The notes beneath the pieces are model-generated. The model made no database searches and was not told where the DNA came from. It worked only from the letters and a program-made list of their open reading frames with translations. From an uncultured Lachnospiraceae bacterium (GTDB lineage: Bacteria > Bacillota > Clostridia > Lachnospirales > Lachnospiraceae), in NCBI GenBank assembly GCA_934317845.1, contig CAKRES010000012.1:1-64000 (forward strand): 64,000 bases of DNA, given 5' to 3'. The position numbers and the translations under genes were made by a program. This document shows positions 7,327 through 16,180 of the stretch, in pieces. Each line of letters begins with the position of its first letter. Position 1 is the stretch's first letter.

Positions 7327-8553
7327 TTATGCAACTTGATGTTTCTTAAATCCTAATCTGGCAAGTGGAAGCGTTATTACTGTTAATGCAGCATATACTA
7401 TTACCCTCATAGAAAATGTATCCAATACCAACCCTCCAAACTGATAAGAAATATATTTACCTAATTCGGGGATAGTTGCACGATAAGGTAATAAAAACAG
7501 AGTAAGGTTATATATTCCTGTCGTTCCATTTGGTGCCAAGAACAACGGAATGAAAAGTATTGGTACAAGTACAATCAAAACAAGATAAGGACTTTTCATT
7601 TTTGCAGATAAAAGGAGCGTCAGCCCAATCATTGCCAACTGTACCAAGTAAATAACGCCTACATTGATTAGAGTCGCCTGCAGAAATGTAAACGGATATG
7701 GGATTGATAAACCAGCTGCCTGCAACGGTAAATTCCACCCATCTATACCAAATGCAATTAGCGGCAATCCACACGCCACAATAATGTGAAGTACAAATGC
7801 AATAGTTCCGAACAAAAGAGAAGCTAAAATTTTTGCCGTTATCAATTTTGTTTTTCCGTATTTCCCAGACAAAATTACAGCATCAGTACCTGCTTGATAT
7901 TCGCCAGAAAAAACGGGAGCTATCACAATGCAGATTGCTAATATAGCAAACATTAAAAGTTCAAAAGAAGTTGTAATAATCTCCCAACCTTCAAAATAGC
8001 CATATTTTAACGGCATATTTATATTGCTTGCCATATTTCTCCAATAATCTTTTTGCTCGTTGGATAAATTAGAAGATGGAGCATTGAGTATGTTTTCCCT
8101 CTTGCTTTCCATTGCTTGATAGAAATCTGCTCCGTTTGATACATCTAAATCTGGCATACTATTATAGCCAACATATTCATTGGGCTTACTATAAGCTTTT
8201 GCAATCAAAGTAAGCATTTTTTCTCTCGGTGCAATGTTGTTCCAATAGGCATCGCCTATTAAAAACTGTTCATTTCCATCTGTTCCTATATTATCTGGAT
8301 TTTCAAAAAGTTTCTGCACATCCTGGATTGTTTCGGTTACATAGTCCTCAGTCAAAGGAACAGCATATTTCTCGGCTTGTGCCTTTTCGTATGCAATACC
8401 CTCTGTGCCTTTTATAACACCGTATTGATTATAGGTCTGATATCGCATAATAGGTAATCCAAAAAGAAACGCTGTTAAAAGTAAACTGACCACCATAACA
8501 ATTAAAGTTGACTTTTTACGCAAAATTTTTAAAAACTCATATTTAATCAACAT
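7327..8553 (-). CDS. ABC-2 type permease of exporter
   Basis: A 408-residue membrane protein. One N-terminal membrane segment (about 15-35) is followed by an outer domain of about 150 residues, then about five membrane segments between 195 and 400. This is the layout of ABC-2 permeases in peptide-antibiotic immunity and resistance exporters. Its start lies two bases after the ATPase stop, with AGGAGG inside the ATPase 3' end, so the two are coupled. The two-component system directly upstream suggests induction by the substrate. The substrate is unknown. Confidence 0.85.
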   Translation of the reverse strand: MLIKYEFLKILRKKSTLIVMVVSLLLTAFLFGLPIMRYQTYNQYGVIKGTEGIAYEKAQAEKYAVPLTEDYVTETIQDVQKLFENPDNIGTDGNEQFLIGDAYWNNIAPREKMLTLIAKAYSKPNEYVGYNSMPDLDVSNGADFYQAMESKRENILNAPSSNLSNEQKDYWRNMASNINMPLKYGYFEGWEIITTSFELLMFAILAICIVIAPVFSGEYQAGTDAVILSGKYGKTKLITAKILASLLFGTIAFVLHIIVACGLPLIAFGIDGWNLPLQAAGLSIPYPFTFLQATLINVGVIYLVQLAMIGLTLLLSAKMKSPYLVLIVLVPILFIPLFLAPNGTTGIYNLTLFLLPYRATIPELGKYISYQFGGLVLDTFSMRVIVYAALTVITLPLARLGFKKHQVA

Positions 8554-8555
8554 AC

Positions 8556-9440
8556 TTATTTTTCCTCCTGTTCCTGTGTTTCTTCGCCAAAATGATACAA
8601 AAATAAATCCTCCAAACTTGGCTCTACCGTATAGGCATCTGCTGATGGTGCGGTTTCATTTACAATGCGTAATCGTACCATATTATTTTCGTGATGAAGA
8701 TTGACAACAGAAAAATGCCTGCTATATTCATCAGCCTTTCTTTCAGGGACAAATAGTTCCCAAACCTTTCCTTGAATGTGGTCTGTAACCGTGGTCATCG
8801 GCTCTTGCAAAATGAATTGTCCCTGCTTCATCATCAAAATTGTATCAGCGATATACGAAACATCTGATACAATATGTGTAGATAATACAACAATTTTTTC
8901 TTTTGCTAAATCAGATATAATATTACGAAAACGCACCCTCTCTTTTGGGTCAAGTCCTGCTGTCGGCTCGTCTAAAATAAGGATAGATGGATTATTTAGC
9001 TCTGCTTGTGCAATGCCCAAACGCTGTTTCATACCTCCCGAATAAGATTTAATTTTCTTGTCCGCTACATCTTTCAGATTTACCATATTGAGTAAATCTT
9101 CCGTTCTGGATACTGCTTGTCGTTTATCAAGACCTTTTACAGCAGCCATATACATCATAAACTCACGTGCAGTAAAATCGGGATAAAAGCCGAAATCCTG
9201 CGGCATATAACCTAAATGGGTATAATATCGTTCTCCTAATTCACCAATCGACTTTCCGTTTAATCTGATACTGCCAGAGGTTGGTTTTAGCACGCCGCAT
9301 ATCATTCGCATAAGGGTTGTCTTACCCGCACCATTCGCTCCAAGAAGTCCATAGACCCCAGATGTTAATGTCGCACTCACATTGTTTACAGCACACTTTG
9401 TCCCGTACTGTTTATTTAATTCTTGTAACTGTAATTCCAT
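8556..9440 (-). CDS. ABC transporter ATP-binding protein of exporter
   Basis: A 294-residue ATPase. Walker A GANGAGKTT at 34-42, signature YSGGMKQRLG, Walker B LILDEPTAGLDP, then an H-loop (LSTHIVSD). A C-terminal extension of about 80 residues is typical of the BcrA/drug and lantibiotic-immunity subfamily. AGGAGG lies upstream of the ATG. Pairs with the adjoining ABC-2 permease to export, probably, an antimicrobial peptide or similar compound from membrane or cytoplasm. Confidence 0.9.
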   Translation of the reverse strand: MELQLQELNKQYGTKCAVNNVSATLTSGVYGLLGANGAGKTTLMRMICGVLKPTSGSIRLNGKSIGELGERYYTHLGYMPQDFGFYPDFTAREFMMYMAAVKGLDKRQAVSRTEDLLNMVNLKDVADKKIKSYSGGMKQRLGIAQAELNNPSILILDEPTAGLDPKERVRFRNIISDLAKEKIVVLSTHIVSDVSYIADTILMMKQGQFILQEPMTTVTDHIQGKVWELFVPERKADEYSRHFSVVNLHHENNMVRLRIVNETAPSADAYTVEPSLEDLFLYHFGEETQEQEEK

Positions 9441-9549
9441 ACAAAAACCTCCTGTTCATTTTAATAGGCATAAAGAAAAGGCAGCCTATGCTTATAGCAT
9501 AAACTACCCATCTTAGGTGTGGCTTTTGCGTATCTTAATTTAACCTTAA

Positions 9550-10965
9550 CTATTTTCTTTGTTCTGGAATGGAAATCTCAAACTTTGTCCCTTTCCCACG
9601 CTTACTGCTCACTGTAATATTCCCACCGTGAAGCTCTATAATCTGTTTTGCAATAGCAAGTCCAAGTCCGCTGCCCTCAGATTTTTCTTTCGTACTTGTT
9701 CCCCTATAATATCTGCTAAAGAGTTCTGGTAATTCATCTTCACTTATCCCTACTCCGTTATCACAAATTGATATATGGACATTGCTTTGAACATCTATAC
9801 GAGTAGAAATCAATACTTTTGTTTCGGGCGGATTGTGTGTCAATGCGTTTATGATAATATTCTGAATGGCACGGCGGAATAAATCTGGGTCAATCAAAAC
9901 AATACATTCATCAGTATTGCTTTCAAATTCAATATTGCGGTTTGAGAAAGCAGGGTCATTCACTATATCAATAACCAACTCTCTTATGAAGCGTGTGAGT
10001 TGTGTTTCTTTTGGACTATACGCAAATGCACCAGAATCCAACTGATAAGTCATTTTCAAATCGTTAATCAGCTTCTCTGTATGATTGACATTCCTTAAAA
10101 TGATTTCTCCATATTCTTTTGAAGTTTCACCTGTGAGATTGGAACTGTCCGTAAGCAGCTCTGCATATCCCTTAATCGGAGAAAGTGGCGTTTTTAAGTC
10201 GTGTGTAATATTGGTTATCCATTCTCTACGTACCCGTTCTGTATCTTCATTTACTTTATCGGCGTGTCGAATATCAAAATACATTTTATTTAATTCTTGA
10301 TAGACTTCGCTGAATATGCCATTTTCTTTTAACGGCGTATAAGTACGATGTGATATTCCGCTTATACCTTTTGTAACCTTTGACAGCTTACGTGAAAGCC
10401 AAACACTGTAAGCAAAAATAAAAATCATTAAAATCCCGAATCCGACCATAGTAAGCAGCTTTGCCGCTGGAGAAAGCCGTGAAATTCTTGAGCCGTTATA
10501 ATAGAGCATATATTTCCCAATATCATACGGAAATCCAACAATGTAACTACATTCTTTGTCTGTATCATCAAGGATGTTTACAAACAGCGTATAACCATTT
10601 TCATAATCGCTTGTAGTAAGTGCAAGCAACTCGGCGGCGGTATATTTTGTAGGAAAGTTTTCTGGCTTATTATGAGAGAATATTTCTTCGCCGTTTTCAT
10701 CAATAAACTGAATCCATAAACCATATTCGTCCAGTCGCTTCAGACCTTTTTCTTCTATCGTTAGCTTTCCATTTTCATAGGTTGTCCACACCGTATAGCT
10801 ATTTGTAAAATTCTTCGGAAAATCTGTGATACTGATTCCATATGGCTCAGGAATTGAGAATATGTAATAAAACAAGCCGATTGCCATTATGCAAATCATT
10901 AAAATCAATGTGATAATAAAAGCTACTGTTCTGCCAAGCAACTTATATTTTCTTTTACTTTTCAT
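9550..10965 (-). CDS. sensor histidine kinase of exporter operon
   Basis: A 471-residue kinase with membrane segments at about 11-34 and 168-189 enclosing a 130-residue outer sensor domain. The phosphoacceptor is His255 in the ITHDLKTPL box. The ATPase domain shows an N-box (NIIINALTHN), DNGVGIS and GSGLGLAI. Its start overlaps the response-regulator end by 11 bp, indicating coupled translation. It presumably senses an antimicrobial compound or envelope stress and controls the exporter downstream. Confidence 0.92.
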   Translation of the reverse strand: MKSKRKYKLLGRTVAFIITLILMICIMAIGLFYYIFSIPEPYGISITDFPKNFTNSYTVWTTYENGKLTIEEKGLKRLDEYGLWIQFIDENGEEIFSHNKPENFPTKYTAAELLALTTSDYENGYTLFVNILDDTDKECSYIVGFPYDIGKYMLYYNGSRISRLSPAAKLLTMVGFGILMIFIFAYSVWLSRKLSKVTKGISGISHRTYTPLKENGIFSEVYQELNKMYFDIRHADKVNEDTERVRREWITNITHDLKTPLSPIKGYAELLTDSSNLTGETSKEYGEIILRNVNHTEKLINDLKMTYQLDSGAFAYSPKETQLTRFIRELVIDIVNDPAFSNRNIEFESNTDECIVLIDPDLFRRAIQNIIINALTHNPPETKVLISTRIDVQSNVHISICDNGVGISEDELPELFSRYYRGTSTKEKSEGSGLGLAIAKQIIELHGGNITVSSKRGKGTKFEISIPEQRK

Positions 10966-11659
10966 TTGGATTTACCAACTTATATCCTAAGCCTTTCATT
11001 GTAATAATGTATTGTGGAGCAGTAGGATTATCTTCTAATTTTTCACGCAAATGGCGGATATGCACCATAATAGTGTTGTCGCAACCAAAGCTGTCCTCTC
11101 CCCATACAGTTTCATACAGGCGTTCTCGGCTGATAACCCGCCCTACATTTTGAGCTAAATATTGTAATATTTCAAATTCTCTTGCAGTCAATTCGATTTC
11201 TTTATTGTTTTTCATTACTCGGCAGCCGTCAGCGTCAATCATCAGTTCGCCTATTCTGACAGAGAAATCTTGTTTAGGATTGTACTTGTATTCTGCACGG
11301 CGTAATTGTGCTTTCACCCTATATGCAATTTCTTTCGGACTAAATGGCTTTGTTACATAATCATCACCGCCGACAGCCAATCCAAGTATTTTATCCAACT
11401 CGTCATTTTTAGAAGAAAGAAAAAGAATTGGACAATGCGAAATTTCACGGATTTTCTTACACACCTCATAACCGTCAATATCGGGAAGCATAACATCTAA
11501 AACAATAATGTCTGGATTTATTTCTTTACAAGTATTTATAGCAGACAGCCCATTATCAATTTTCGTAATATTACAATATCCCTCTATGGTAAGAGCCTTA
11601 TCAAGCAAATCTAAAATATCTGGTTCATCATCGACAAGCATTATTTTATATTTATTCAT
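10955..11659 (-). CDS. OmpR/PhoB-family response regulator of exporter operon
   Basis: A 234-residue regulator. The receiver domain has Asp10-Asp11, phosphoacceptor Asp55 (VLDVMLPD) and Lys in VTKPFS. The C-terminal winged helix (about 130-232) includes TAREFEIL and the recognition-helix segment VHIRHLREK. Its start overlaps the small HTH gene by eight bp and its end overlaps the kinase. Likely activates its own operon and the exporter. Confidence 0.92.
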   Translation of the reverse strand: MNKYKIMLVDDEPDILDLLDKALTIEGYCNITKIDNGLSAINTCKEINPDIIVLDVMLPDIDGYEVCKKIREISHCPILFLSSKNDELDKILGLAVGGDDYVTKPFSPKEIAYRVKAQLRRAEYKYNPKQDFSVRIGELMIDADGCRVMKNNKEIELTAREFEILQYLAQNVGRVISRERLYETVWGEDSFGCDNTIMVHIRHLREKLEDNPTAPQYIITMKGLGYKLVNPNEK

Positions 11660-11864
11660 CTAACAAATCTCCTTTTGTTCCAAGTTGTTTCTCTTTATTC
11701 ATTTTATATCGACCATCAGCAGGCTTATTAGCGTCTTTAGGTATCAGCCAAGTATTGCCCATTTTAACTACCCCATCAATTCGCTTATCATTACAATACT
11801 GTAAAATCCGTCTATCTGATATGCCCCATTTTGCGGCTGCTTCTTTTGTGGTAATGTAATCCAT
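11652..11864 (-). CDS. small helix-turn-helix protein (excisionase/MerR-like)
   Basis: A 70-residue protein whose first 45 residues form a winged helix-turn-helix of the HTH_17/excisionase type (ITTKEAAAKWGISDRRI, then GNTWLIPKDA). AGGAGG precedes the ATG, and a good promoter lies at 11891-11919. First gene of the operon with the response regulator. It could be an autoregulator of the operon or a recombination directionality factor; the operon position favours the former. Confidence 0.8.
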   Translation of the reverse strand: MDYITTKEAAAKWGISDRRILQYCNDKRIDGVVKMGNTWLIPKDANKPADGRYKMNKEKQLGTKGDLLDE

Positions 11865-11890
11865 ATCGCACCTCCTACATAATGATATAC

Positions 11891-11919
11891 ATTATACTTC
11901 GTTTGTCCGAAGAATACAA
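11891..11919 (-). promoter_or_regulatory. promoter of HTH-two-component-exporter operon
   Basis: On the minus strand TTGTAT (11914-11919) and TATAAT (11891-11896) are exactly 17 bp apart, 27 bp before the start codon at 11864. Confidence 0.7.
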
Positions 11920-11948
11920 GTGTGCAAATATGAATTTTCTTCTCTTGA

Positions 11949-11971
11949 AACAGGAGATAATATCTCTTGTT
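11949..11971. promoter_or_regulatory. inverted repeat, likely operator of the Xre regulator
   Basis: AACAGGAGATA and TATCTCTTGTT are near-perfect inverted repeats (10 of 11) around one base. They lie between the divergent exporter operon and the truncated Xre gene. A second imperfect inverted repeat follows at 11982-12004. Confidence 0.45.
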
Positions 11972-12053
11972 ATAGGAAATGTCACTTTCTTTAATAAGAA
12001 GTGAGATTTCTGTACAATATAGAGTAGAAAATTCAAGGACAGGTGGTGATTAA

Positions 12054-12191
12054 ATGGATGGCAGAGATAACAACTTCGGTATCGACTTTGCACCGATTGG
12101 GCAGGCGATTAAAAAAGCCCGTATTGCACAAAATATGACAAGAGAGCAATTAGCAGGCATATATTTTCTTTTTTCGGATAGTTACTGGTAG
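12054..12191 (+). pseudogene. truncated Xre-family (HTH_3) regulator
   Basis: It begins MDGRDNNFGIDF and continues to TREQLA, the first 34 residues of an Xre-type regulator common on Tn1549-like ICEs. The frame then runs into unrelated sequence (GIYFLF...) and stops after 45 residues, in the middle of the helix-turn-helix. The ribosome site (AGGTGG) and upstream operator-like repeats are intact. The break at about 12,155 marks a deletion or insertion junction between the exporter operon and parB. Confidence 0.65.
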
Positions 12192-12276
12192 TAGTTAGGG
12201 GGAGAGGTGTGGAGAGGGGGAAGCCGAAAATATGGCTATCCACCGTAAACAGGCAGACCTCGCCCTCGGTGTGTGG

Positions 12277-13224
12277 CTATCGTTCACGGTCTTTGCTCCG
12301 CTGCAAATGGCGGTTGTAAAACTCCAACGCTTTCACAACAAAGTCCGATTCCTGCCCTCTGGGAATAGACTTGGGGATGAGCTTGATTATCCGTTCATCA
12401 CGAAAGGCAGGCTTCTCCCTCTGGTTTGGTTTTTCCTCCTCCATAATGGATTGAATAACCTCGTCCGTGAGCTTATCATCCTGCATAAACTTCTTCATTT
12501 TGATAGCCTGTGCAAGTGACGGGGTAGCGTCGCTGTACTCCATCGCTTCAAGCAGAGTGTATTGCTGCTCTTCGGGCAGATAAGAGATTTCCACCGCAGG
12601 ACGAAAAGCAATCTGCCTGTCATCGACCATTTGCAGAATTTCGGGAACAAGCTCGGTAAGGCGGATATAGCGGCGTATCTGGTCTTTGCTTTCTCCTACA
12701 AGTTCGCCCAATTCTTCATCGGAACGACCTTTCGGTAAATTAGTCGCCAATGGCGACGCATTTTCTTTCGGGGGTCTGCCTGCTTGCCGCTTCATTGCTT
12801 CAAGCCGCATTTTATAGGCAAAGGCTTTCTCACTCGGTAGAATCGTTGACCTCTGCAAGTTGCTCTCCACCATTACAATAATGGCTTCATCACGGCTTAA
12901 ATCCTTAACCTCGCATTTCAGCGTTTCCAATCCTGCAAGCTCACACGCCTTTTTCCGCCTGTGTCCGCTGATAAGCTCATACCGTCCGTCCTCTTTGAGC
13001 CGAACAGTCGCAGGGGTCATTACACCATTTCGTTTAATACTATCGACAAGCTGCTCCATATCCTCGTCTATGAAAACCTTAAACGGGTGGTCTGGGAACT
13101 CGTCAATTTCTGAAATGGGAATATCCCTTATCTTACTGAGCTTCGCTTCTTCACGGCTCTGGTCTGTTTCAAACAGGTCATCGTAAGCGGTCAGCTCGAT
13201 TTTTGTTTCTTTGCTTCTCGCCAA
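12277..13224 (-). CDS. ParB-family partition protein of the mobile element
   Basis: A 315-residue protein. The ParB N-terminal domain (about 30-125) includes ISGHRRKKACELAG and VESNLQR, the CTP-binding and clamp motifs of the family. A central helix-turn-helix (about 165-200) and a basic C terminus follow. I chose the TTG start at 13224 because a full AAGGAGGT lies at 13233-13240, eight bases upstream; a longer frame exists but has no such site. It overlaps the end of parA by 47 bp, a sign of coupling. It stabilises the element by partition. Confidence 0.9.
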   Translation of the reverse strand: MARSKETKIELTAYDDLFETDQSREEAKLSKIRDIPISEIDEFPDHPFKVFIDEDMEQLVDSIKRNGVMTPATVRLKEDGRYELISGHRRKKACELAGLETLKCEVKDLSRDEAIIVMVESNLQRSTILPSEKAFAYKMRLEAMKRQAGRPPKENASPLATNLPKGRSDEELGELVGESKDQIRRYIRLTELVPEILQMVDDRQIAFRPAVEISYLPEEQQYTLLEAMEYSDATPSLAQAIKMKKFMQDDKLTDEVIQSIMEEEKPNQREKPAFRDERIIKLIPKSIPRGQESDFVVKALEFYNRHLQRSKDRER

Positions 13225-14005
13225 TGTCTGCCACCTCCTTTCCGAACTGCTCATAAGCTGCGGCAACCTTTCCGTTTTTGTCATAAGCGAAAATGCTTTT
13301 TCCCTCTGCCGTGGCTTCAACTGCACGGATGGAGTGCGGTATCTGGGCATCAAAGACTTTGATGTTCTGACCGTATGCACTCTTTACCAATGCAGTCACT
13401 TCCTTAGAAATGTTGGTGCGTGGCATTACCATCGTCATTAAGATACCGTCAATCCGCAGGTGGGGGTTGATTTGCCGCCTGACTTTTGACACGGAGCGTA
13501 GCAACAGCTCCAGACCTTTCGCTGAAAGATAATGCGGCTGCGTGGGGATAATCACGCTATCAGCCGCCGCTAATGCGTTGATTGTCAACATCCCCAAGCT
13601 CGGCATACAGTCGATAAGCACATAATCATAATTCTTTTTAACCTCGCTCATACAGGTCTTTAGAACACGCTCACGGCTAATAGCGTTAATAAGCCTTACT
13701 TCCAGACCAGACAGCTCAATGTTAGAGGGTAACAAGTCAACGCCCTCACCGTGGTGCAGGATACCGTTCTGAACATCTATGGGATTATCGTCAATGATGT
13801 CCTGCATAATGGTGGCAAGGGAGATGGGTAAATCGTCTGGTCGTGGATAGCCAAGCGACATTGTAAGGTTAGCCTGTGCATCCGCATCGACAAGCAGAAC
13901 TTTCTTTCCCTGCTGTGCCAAGCTCACGCCCAGATTGACCGCCGTTGTTGTCTTGCCGACACCGCCTTTCTGATTGGTCAGAGCAATTACTTTGCAATTT
14001 GACAT
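13178..14005 (-). CDS. ParA-family partition ATPase of the mobile element
   Basis: A 275-residue MinD/ParA-type ATPase. The deviant Walker A KGGVGKTT is at 13-20, followed by VLLVDADAQAN and YVLIDCMPSLG. Starts at the ATG at 14005, with AAGGAGG eight bases upstream; an in-frame ATG seven codons earlier lies on the ribosome site. With ParB it segregates the element, most useful while it is an extrachromosomal circle. A standard gene of Tn1549-like ICEs. Confidence 0.92.
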   Translation of the reverse strand: MSNCKVIALTNQKGGVGKTTTAVNLGVSLAQQGKKVLLVDADAQANLTMSLGYPRPDDLPISLATIMQDIIDDNPIDVQNGILHHGEGVDLLPSNIELSGLEVRLINAISRERVLKTCMSEVKKNYDYVLIDCMPSLGMLTINALAAADSVIIPTQPHYLSAKGLELLLRSVSKVRRQINPHLRIDGILMTMVMPRTNISKEVTALVKSAYGQNIKVFDAQIPHSIRAVEATAEGKSIFAYDKNGKVAAAYEQFGKEVADIGEKQRNKNRADRLR

Positions 14006-14138
14006 TTGTGCGTCCTCCTTTCGCATAGATTTAGCCGCTTTGTCAAGGCGGCTATGTAAGAGTAGCAGAGAAAGCAGAACGCAAAAAAACCGCCTACTCT
14101 TAGTAAGTTAAGAATAAGCGGCTCAGATGATTTGTACT

Positions 14139-14318
14139 TTATACATATTCAATTCTCAGCTTCTTGACAGGTGCGTTTGCGACCTTAAATATAAGTTCGT
14201 CAACGCAGTCTGCATATCTGCCTTGCTGTATAAGCTGATTTTTCAGCTCTACAAGGCTATGTAATAAGGTTGTCTTTTGGCGACTATCCAGATATATGTG
14301 ATATGTTTGCTCTCTCAT
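14139..14318 (-). CDS. small ICE protein of unknown function (59 aa)
   Basis: A 59-residue protein beginning MREQTYHIYL and ending VKKLRIEYV. GGAGGT lies seven bases before the ATG at 14318, which decides the start over longer in-frame options. Sequence is mixed alpha/beta with no known motif. It lies between parA and the rlmD junction, all on the minus strand, and is the last element gene before the chromosome. Confidence 0.65.
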   Translation of the reverse strand: MREQTYHIYLDSRQKTTLLHSLVELKNQLIQQGRYADCVDELIFKVANAPVKKLRIEYV

Positions 14319-14390
14319 AAACAGCACCTCCGTTTCTGTTTTCATTATATATAGAAGCCCAAAACTGTTCAAAGGTGCAAATTTGAGCGA

Positions 14391-14430
14391 AAAAAAATAA
14401 GCGTACCACTATTTCTAATGATACGCTTAT
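14391..14430 (-). terminator. rho-independent terminator after rlmD
   Basis: ATAAGCGTA (14397-14405) pairs with TACGCTTAT (14422-14430). Read on the minus strand, the hairpin is followed directly by a run of T. It sits in element-derived DNA, so the element brings its own terminator for the fused rlmD. Confidence 0.8.
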
Positions 14431-14434
14431 CCGT

Positions 14435-16177
14435 TTAGATTACCTCAAAATACTTCAAAGCATCTTTGATTGCTTCTACTTTTTCCGCTGTTGGATGTTT
14501 TCTCGGATTTTTTAATTCCTCTACCGCATTTGGAGCATCATACATCGGCAAACCTAAATCTCTCTTAACCTCTGCGATATATGCGGTATGTACTTTGAAG
14601 CCATACTTCGCTTCTATGTACTCCTTTATCATTTTGTAGGTGACTCGCTCTTTCGGCTTATAGGCTTCTGCTCTTTCAGCGATTGCTTTTAACGGAACTT
14701 TACCCTCACCCTCGCCAAACTCCACTTTTATGTTGATATGACTGTCTGGCTTTTTGTGGGAAAGCAGTACTACCGTCTCCACATGCCCCGTCATCGCAAA
14801 TTGATCCACCACACACACCTTCTTTAACTCATACCCATTCTCGCCAAGCCACTTGACATCCCTGGCAAGTGTTGCCGGGTCGCAGCTCACATACACGATA
14901 CGCTCCGGCTCCATTTTCACCATTGTGCGCAATGCTTTTTCATCGCAGCCCTTTCGCGGCGGATCGACCACGATCACATCGGCATGTACCTGATGCGCCT
15001 CGTATTCCCGCGGAAGTACTTCCTCTGCTTTTCCCACATAAAAGGTGGTGTTTTGAAAACCGTTCAAGCGGGCATTTTCTTTGGCATCCCGGATAGCCTC
15101 CGGGACAATCTCCACGCCATACACATGCCCGGCTTTCTGCGCCAGAAACAGGGAAATGGTTCCAATGCCGCAGTACACATCCCATACTGTCTCCGTTCCG
15201 GTTAAGGCTGCATACTCCAATGCCTTTTCATAAAGCACTTTCGTCTGGGTTGGGTTTACCTGATAGAAGGATTGCGGACTGATCTTAAAGTGAACCTCTC
15301 CAATATCGTCCATGATCGTATCCTCGCCCCAGATTGTTACAGTTTGATTTCCCAGTATGCGGTTTGTATTCTCCTGGTTTATGTTATAGGAAATGCTGGT
15401 CATGCCGGGAAGGGCAGACAGCATTTTGGCTATCTCCTCCTCATAAGGAAGCTTTTGCGCATTGATCACAAGACACACCATCACCTGTCCGCTCGCTTTC
15501 CCACTGCGGATCAGGACATGGCGCACGGTACCTGTCCTTGTTTTTTCATCGTAAGGGGTAACCCCGTATTCATTCATATATTCTTTTACACAGGTAAGGA
15601 TTTTTTCCGTTCCCTCTGCCTGCAGATAGCAGTGCGGCTGATCTATGATGACATGGCTGCGTCCGGCATAAAATCCAGTCACGATCGATCCATCCTTTGC
15701 CTGTCCGACCGGGAATTGTGCCTTATTGCGGTAATGAAAGGAACCATGGTCACAGATATTAGGGATGATTCGATCATCATCTAATGTTCTGCTTTCCTCC
15801 TTGGTGAACATTCCGATAATCCCTTCCATATACTGTTCCGGATCTTCCACCCCGCCAATGCGTTTCAGGCAGTTTGCCACCTTGCGGTACTTATATTGAA
15901 GCTGCGCCTCATAAGACAAATGCTGCAGCGTACAGCCACCGCACTGTCTTGCCACCGGGCAGCGCGGTTCTACCCGGTCTTTTCCCGGCTTTAGAAGTTT
16001 TTCTAATCTCGCATAGGCATAGTTTTTCTTTGCCTTGATCACCTTGACGCGTGCCCGGTCTCCGATCACAGCATCTTTCACAAAGAAAGGAAAGCCTTGG
16101 AACTTTCCAATGCCTTCCCCTTCATTCGTCATATCTTCAATTACAATGTCAAATACTTCGTTCTTTTTTACTTCCAT
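14435..16177 (-). CDS. rlmD: 23S rRNA (uracil-C5)-methyltransferase with element-derived C-terminal tail
   Basis: A 580-residue RlmD/RumA-type enzyme (rlmCD in Firmicutes), methylating 23S rRNA uracils with SAM. An N-terminal TRAM domain (about 1-60) is followed by the iron-sulfur cysteines (CPVARQCGGC), the SAM-binding VWDVYCGIGT and the catalytic Cys in YVSCDPATLARD. The family normally ends near HVETVVLLS, residue 473 here. The last 108 residues (14438-14761) are an extra domain with a VTYKMIKEYIEAKYGFKV segment. I infer that it comes from the mobile element inserted at 14,762-14,785. Four bp after yhaM, so the two are cotranscribed. Confidence 0.93.
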   Translation of the reverse strand: MEVKKNEVFDIVIEDMTNEGEGIGKFQGFPFFVKDAVIGDRARVKVIKAKKNYAYARLEKLLKPGKDRVEPRCPVARQCGGCTLQHLSYEAQLQYKYRKVANCLKRIGGVEDPEQYMEGIIGMFTKEESRTLDDDRIIPNICDHGSFHYRNKAQFPVGQAKDGSIVTGFYAGRSHVIIDQPHCYLQAEGTEKILTCVKEYMNEYGVTPYDEKTRTGTVRHVLIRSGKASGQVMVCLVINAQKLPYEEEIAKMLSALPGMTSISYNINQENTNRILGNQTVTIWGEDTIMDDIGEVHFKISPQSFYQVNPTQTKVLYEKALEYAALTGTETVWDVYCGIGTISLFLAQKAGHVYGVEIVPEAIRDAKENARLNGFQNTTFYVGKAEEVLPREYEAHQVHADVIVVDPPRKGCDEKALRTMVKMEPERIVYVSCDPATLARDVKWLGENGYELKKVCVVDQFAMTGHVETVVLLSHKKPDSHINIKVEFGEGEGKVPLKAIAERAEAYKPKERVTYKMIKEYIEAKYGFKVHTAYIAEVKRDLGLPMYDAPNAVEELKNPRKHPTAEKVEAIKDALKYFEVI

Positions 16178-16180
16178 CTT

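Larger units (their letters stand above)
1..14785. mobile_element. integrated element (ICE or ICE remnant) ending in rlmD
   Basis: Seen: ParA/ParB genes, a truncated Xre regulator, a sigma-like factor, a PemK/MazF toxin, a serine recombinase and a regulated ABC exporter sit side by side and end exactly where the rlmD reading frame acquires an extra tail (about 14,762-14,785). Known: the 3' end of rumA/rlmD is a recurrent target of ICEs that use serine recombinases, and ParA, ParB, Xre and sigma-like genes are typical of Tn1549-like elements of Clostridia. Not seen: relaxase, VirD4/VirB4 or replication initiator. The other end is either outside the window or has been deleted, so completeness cannot be judged. 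Confidence 0.6.

Noticed and set aside
13225..13380. Longer N terminus for ParB
   Set aside because: It lies within parA in another frame, and the TTG at 13224 has a full ribosome site.
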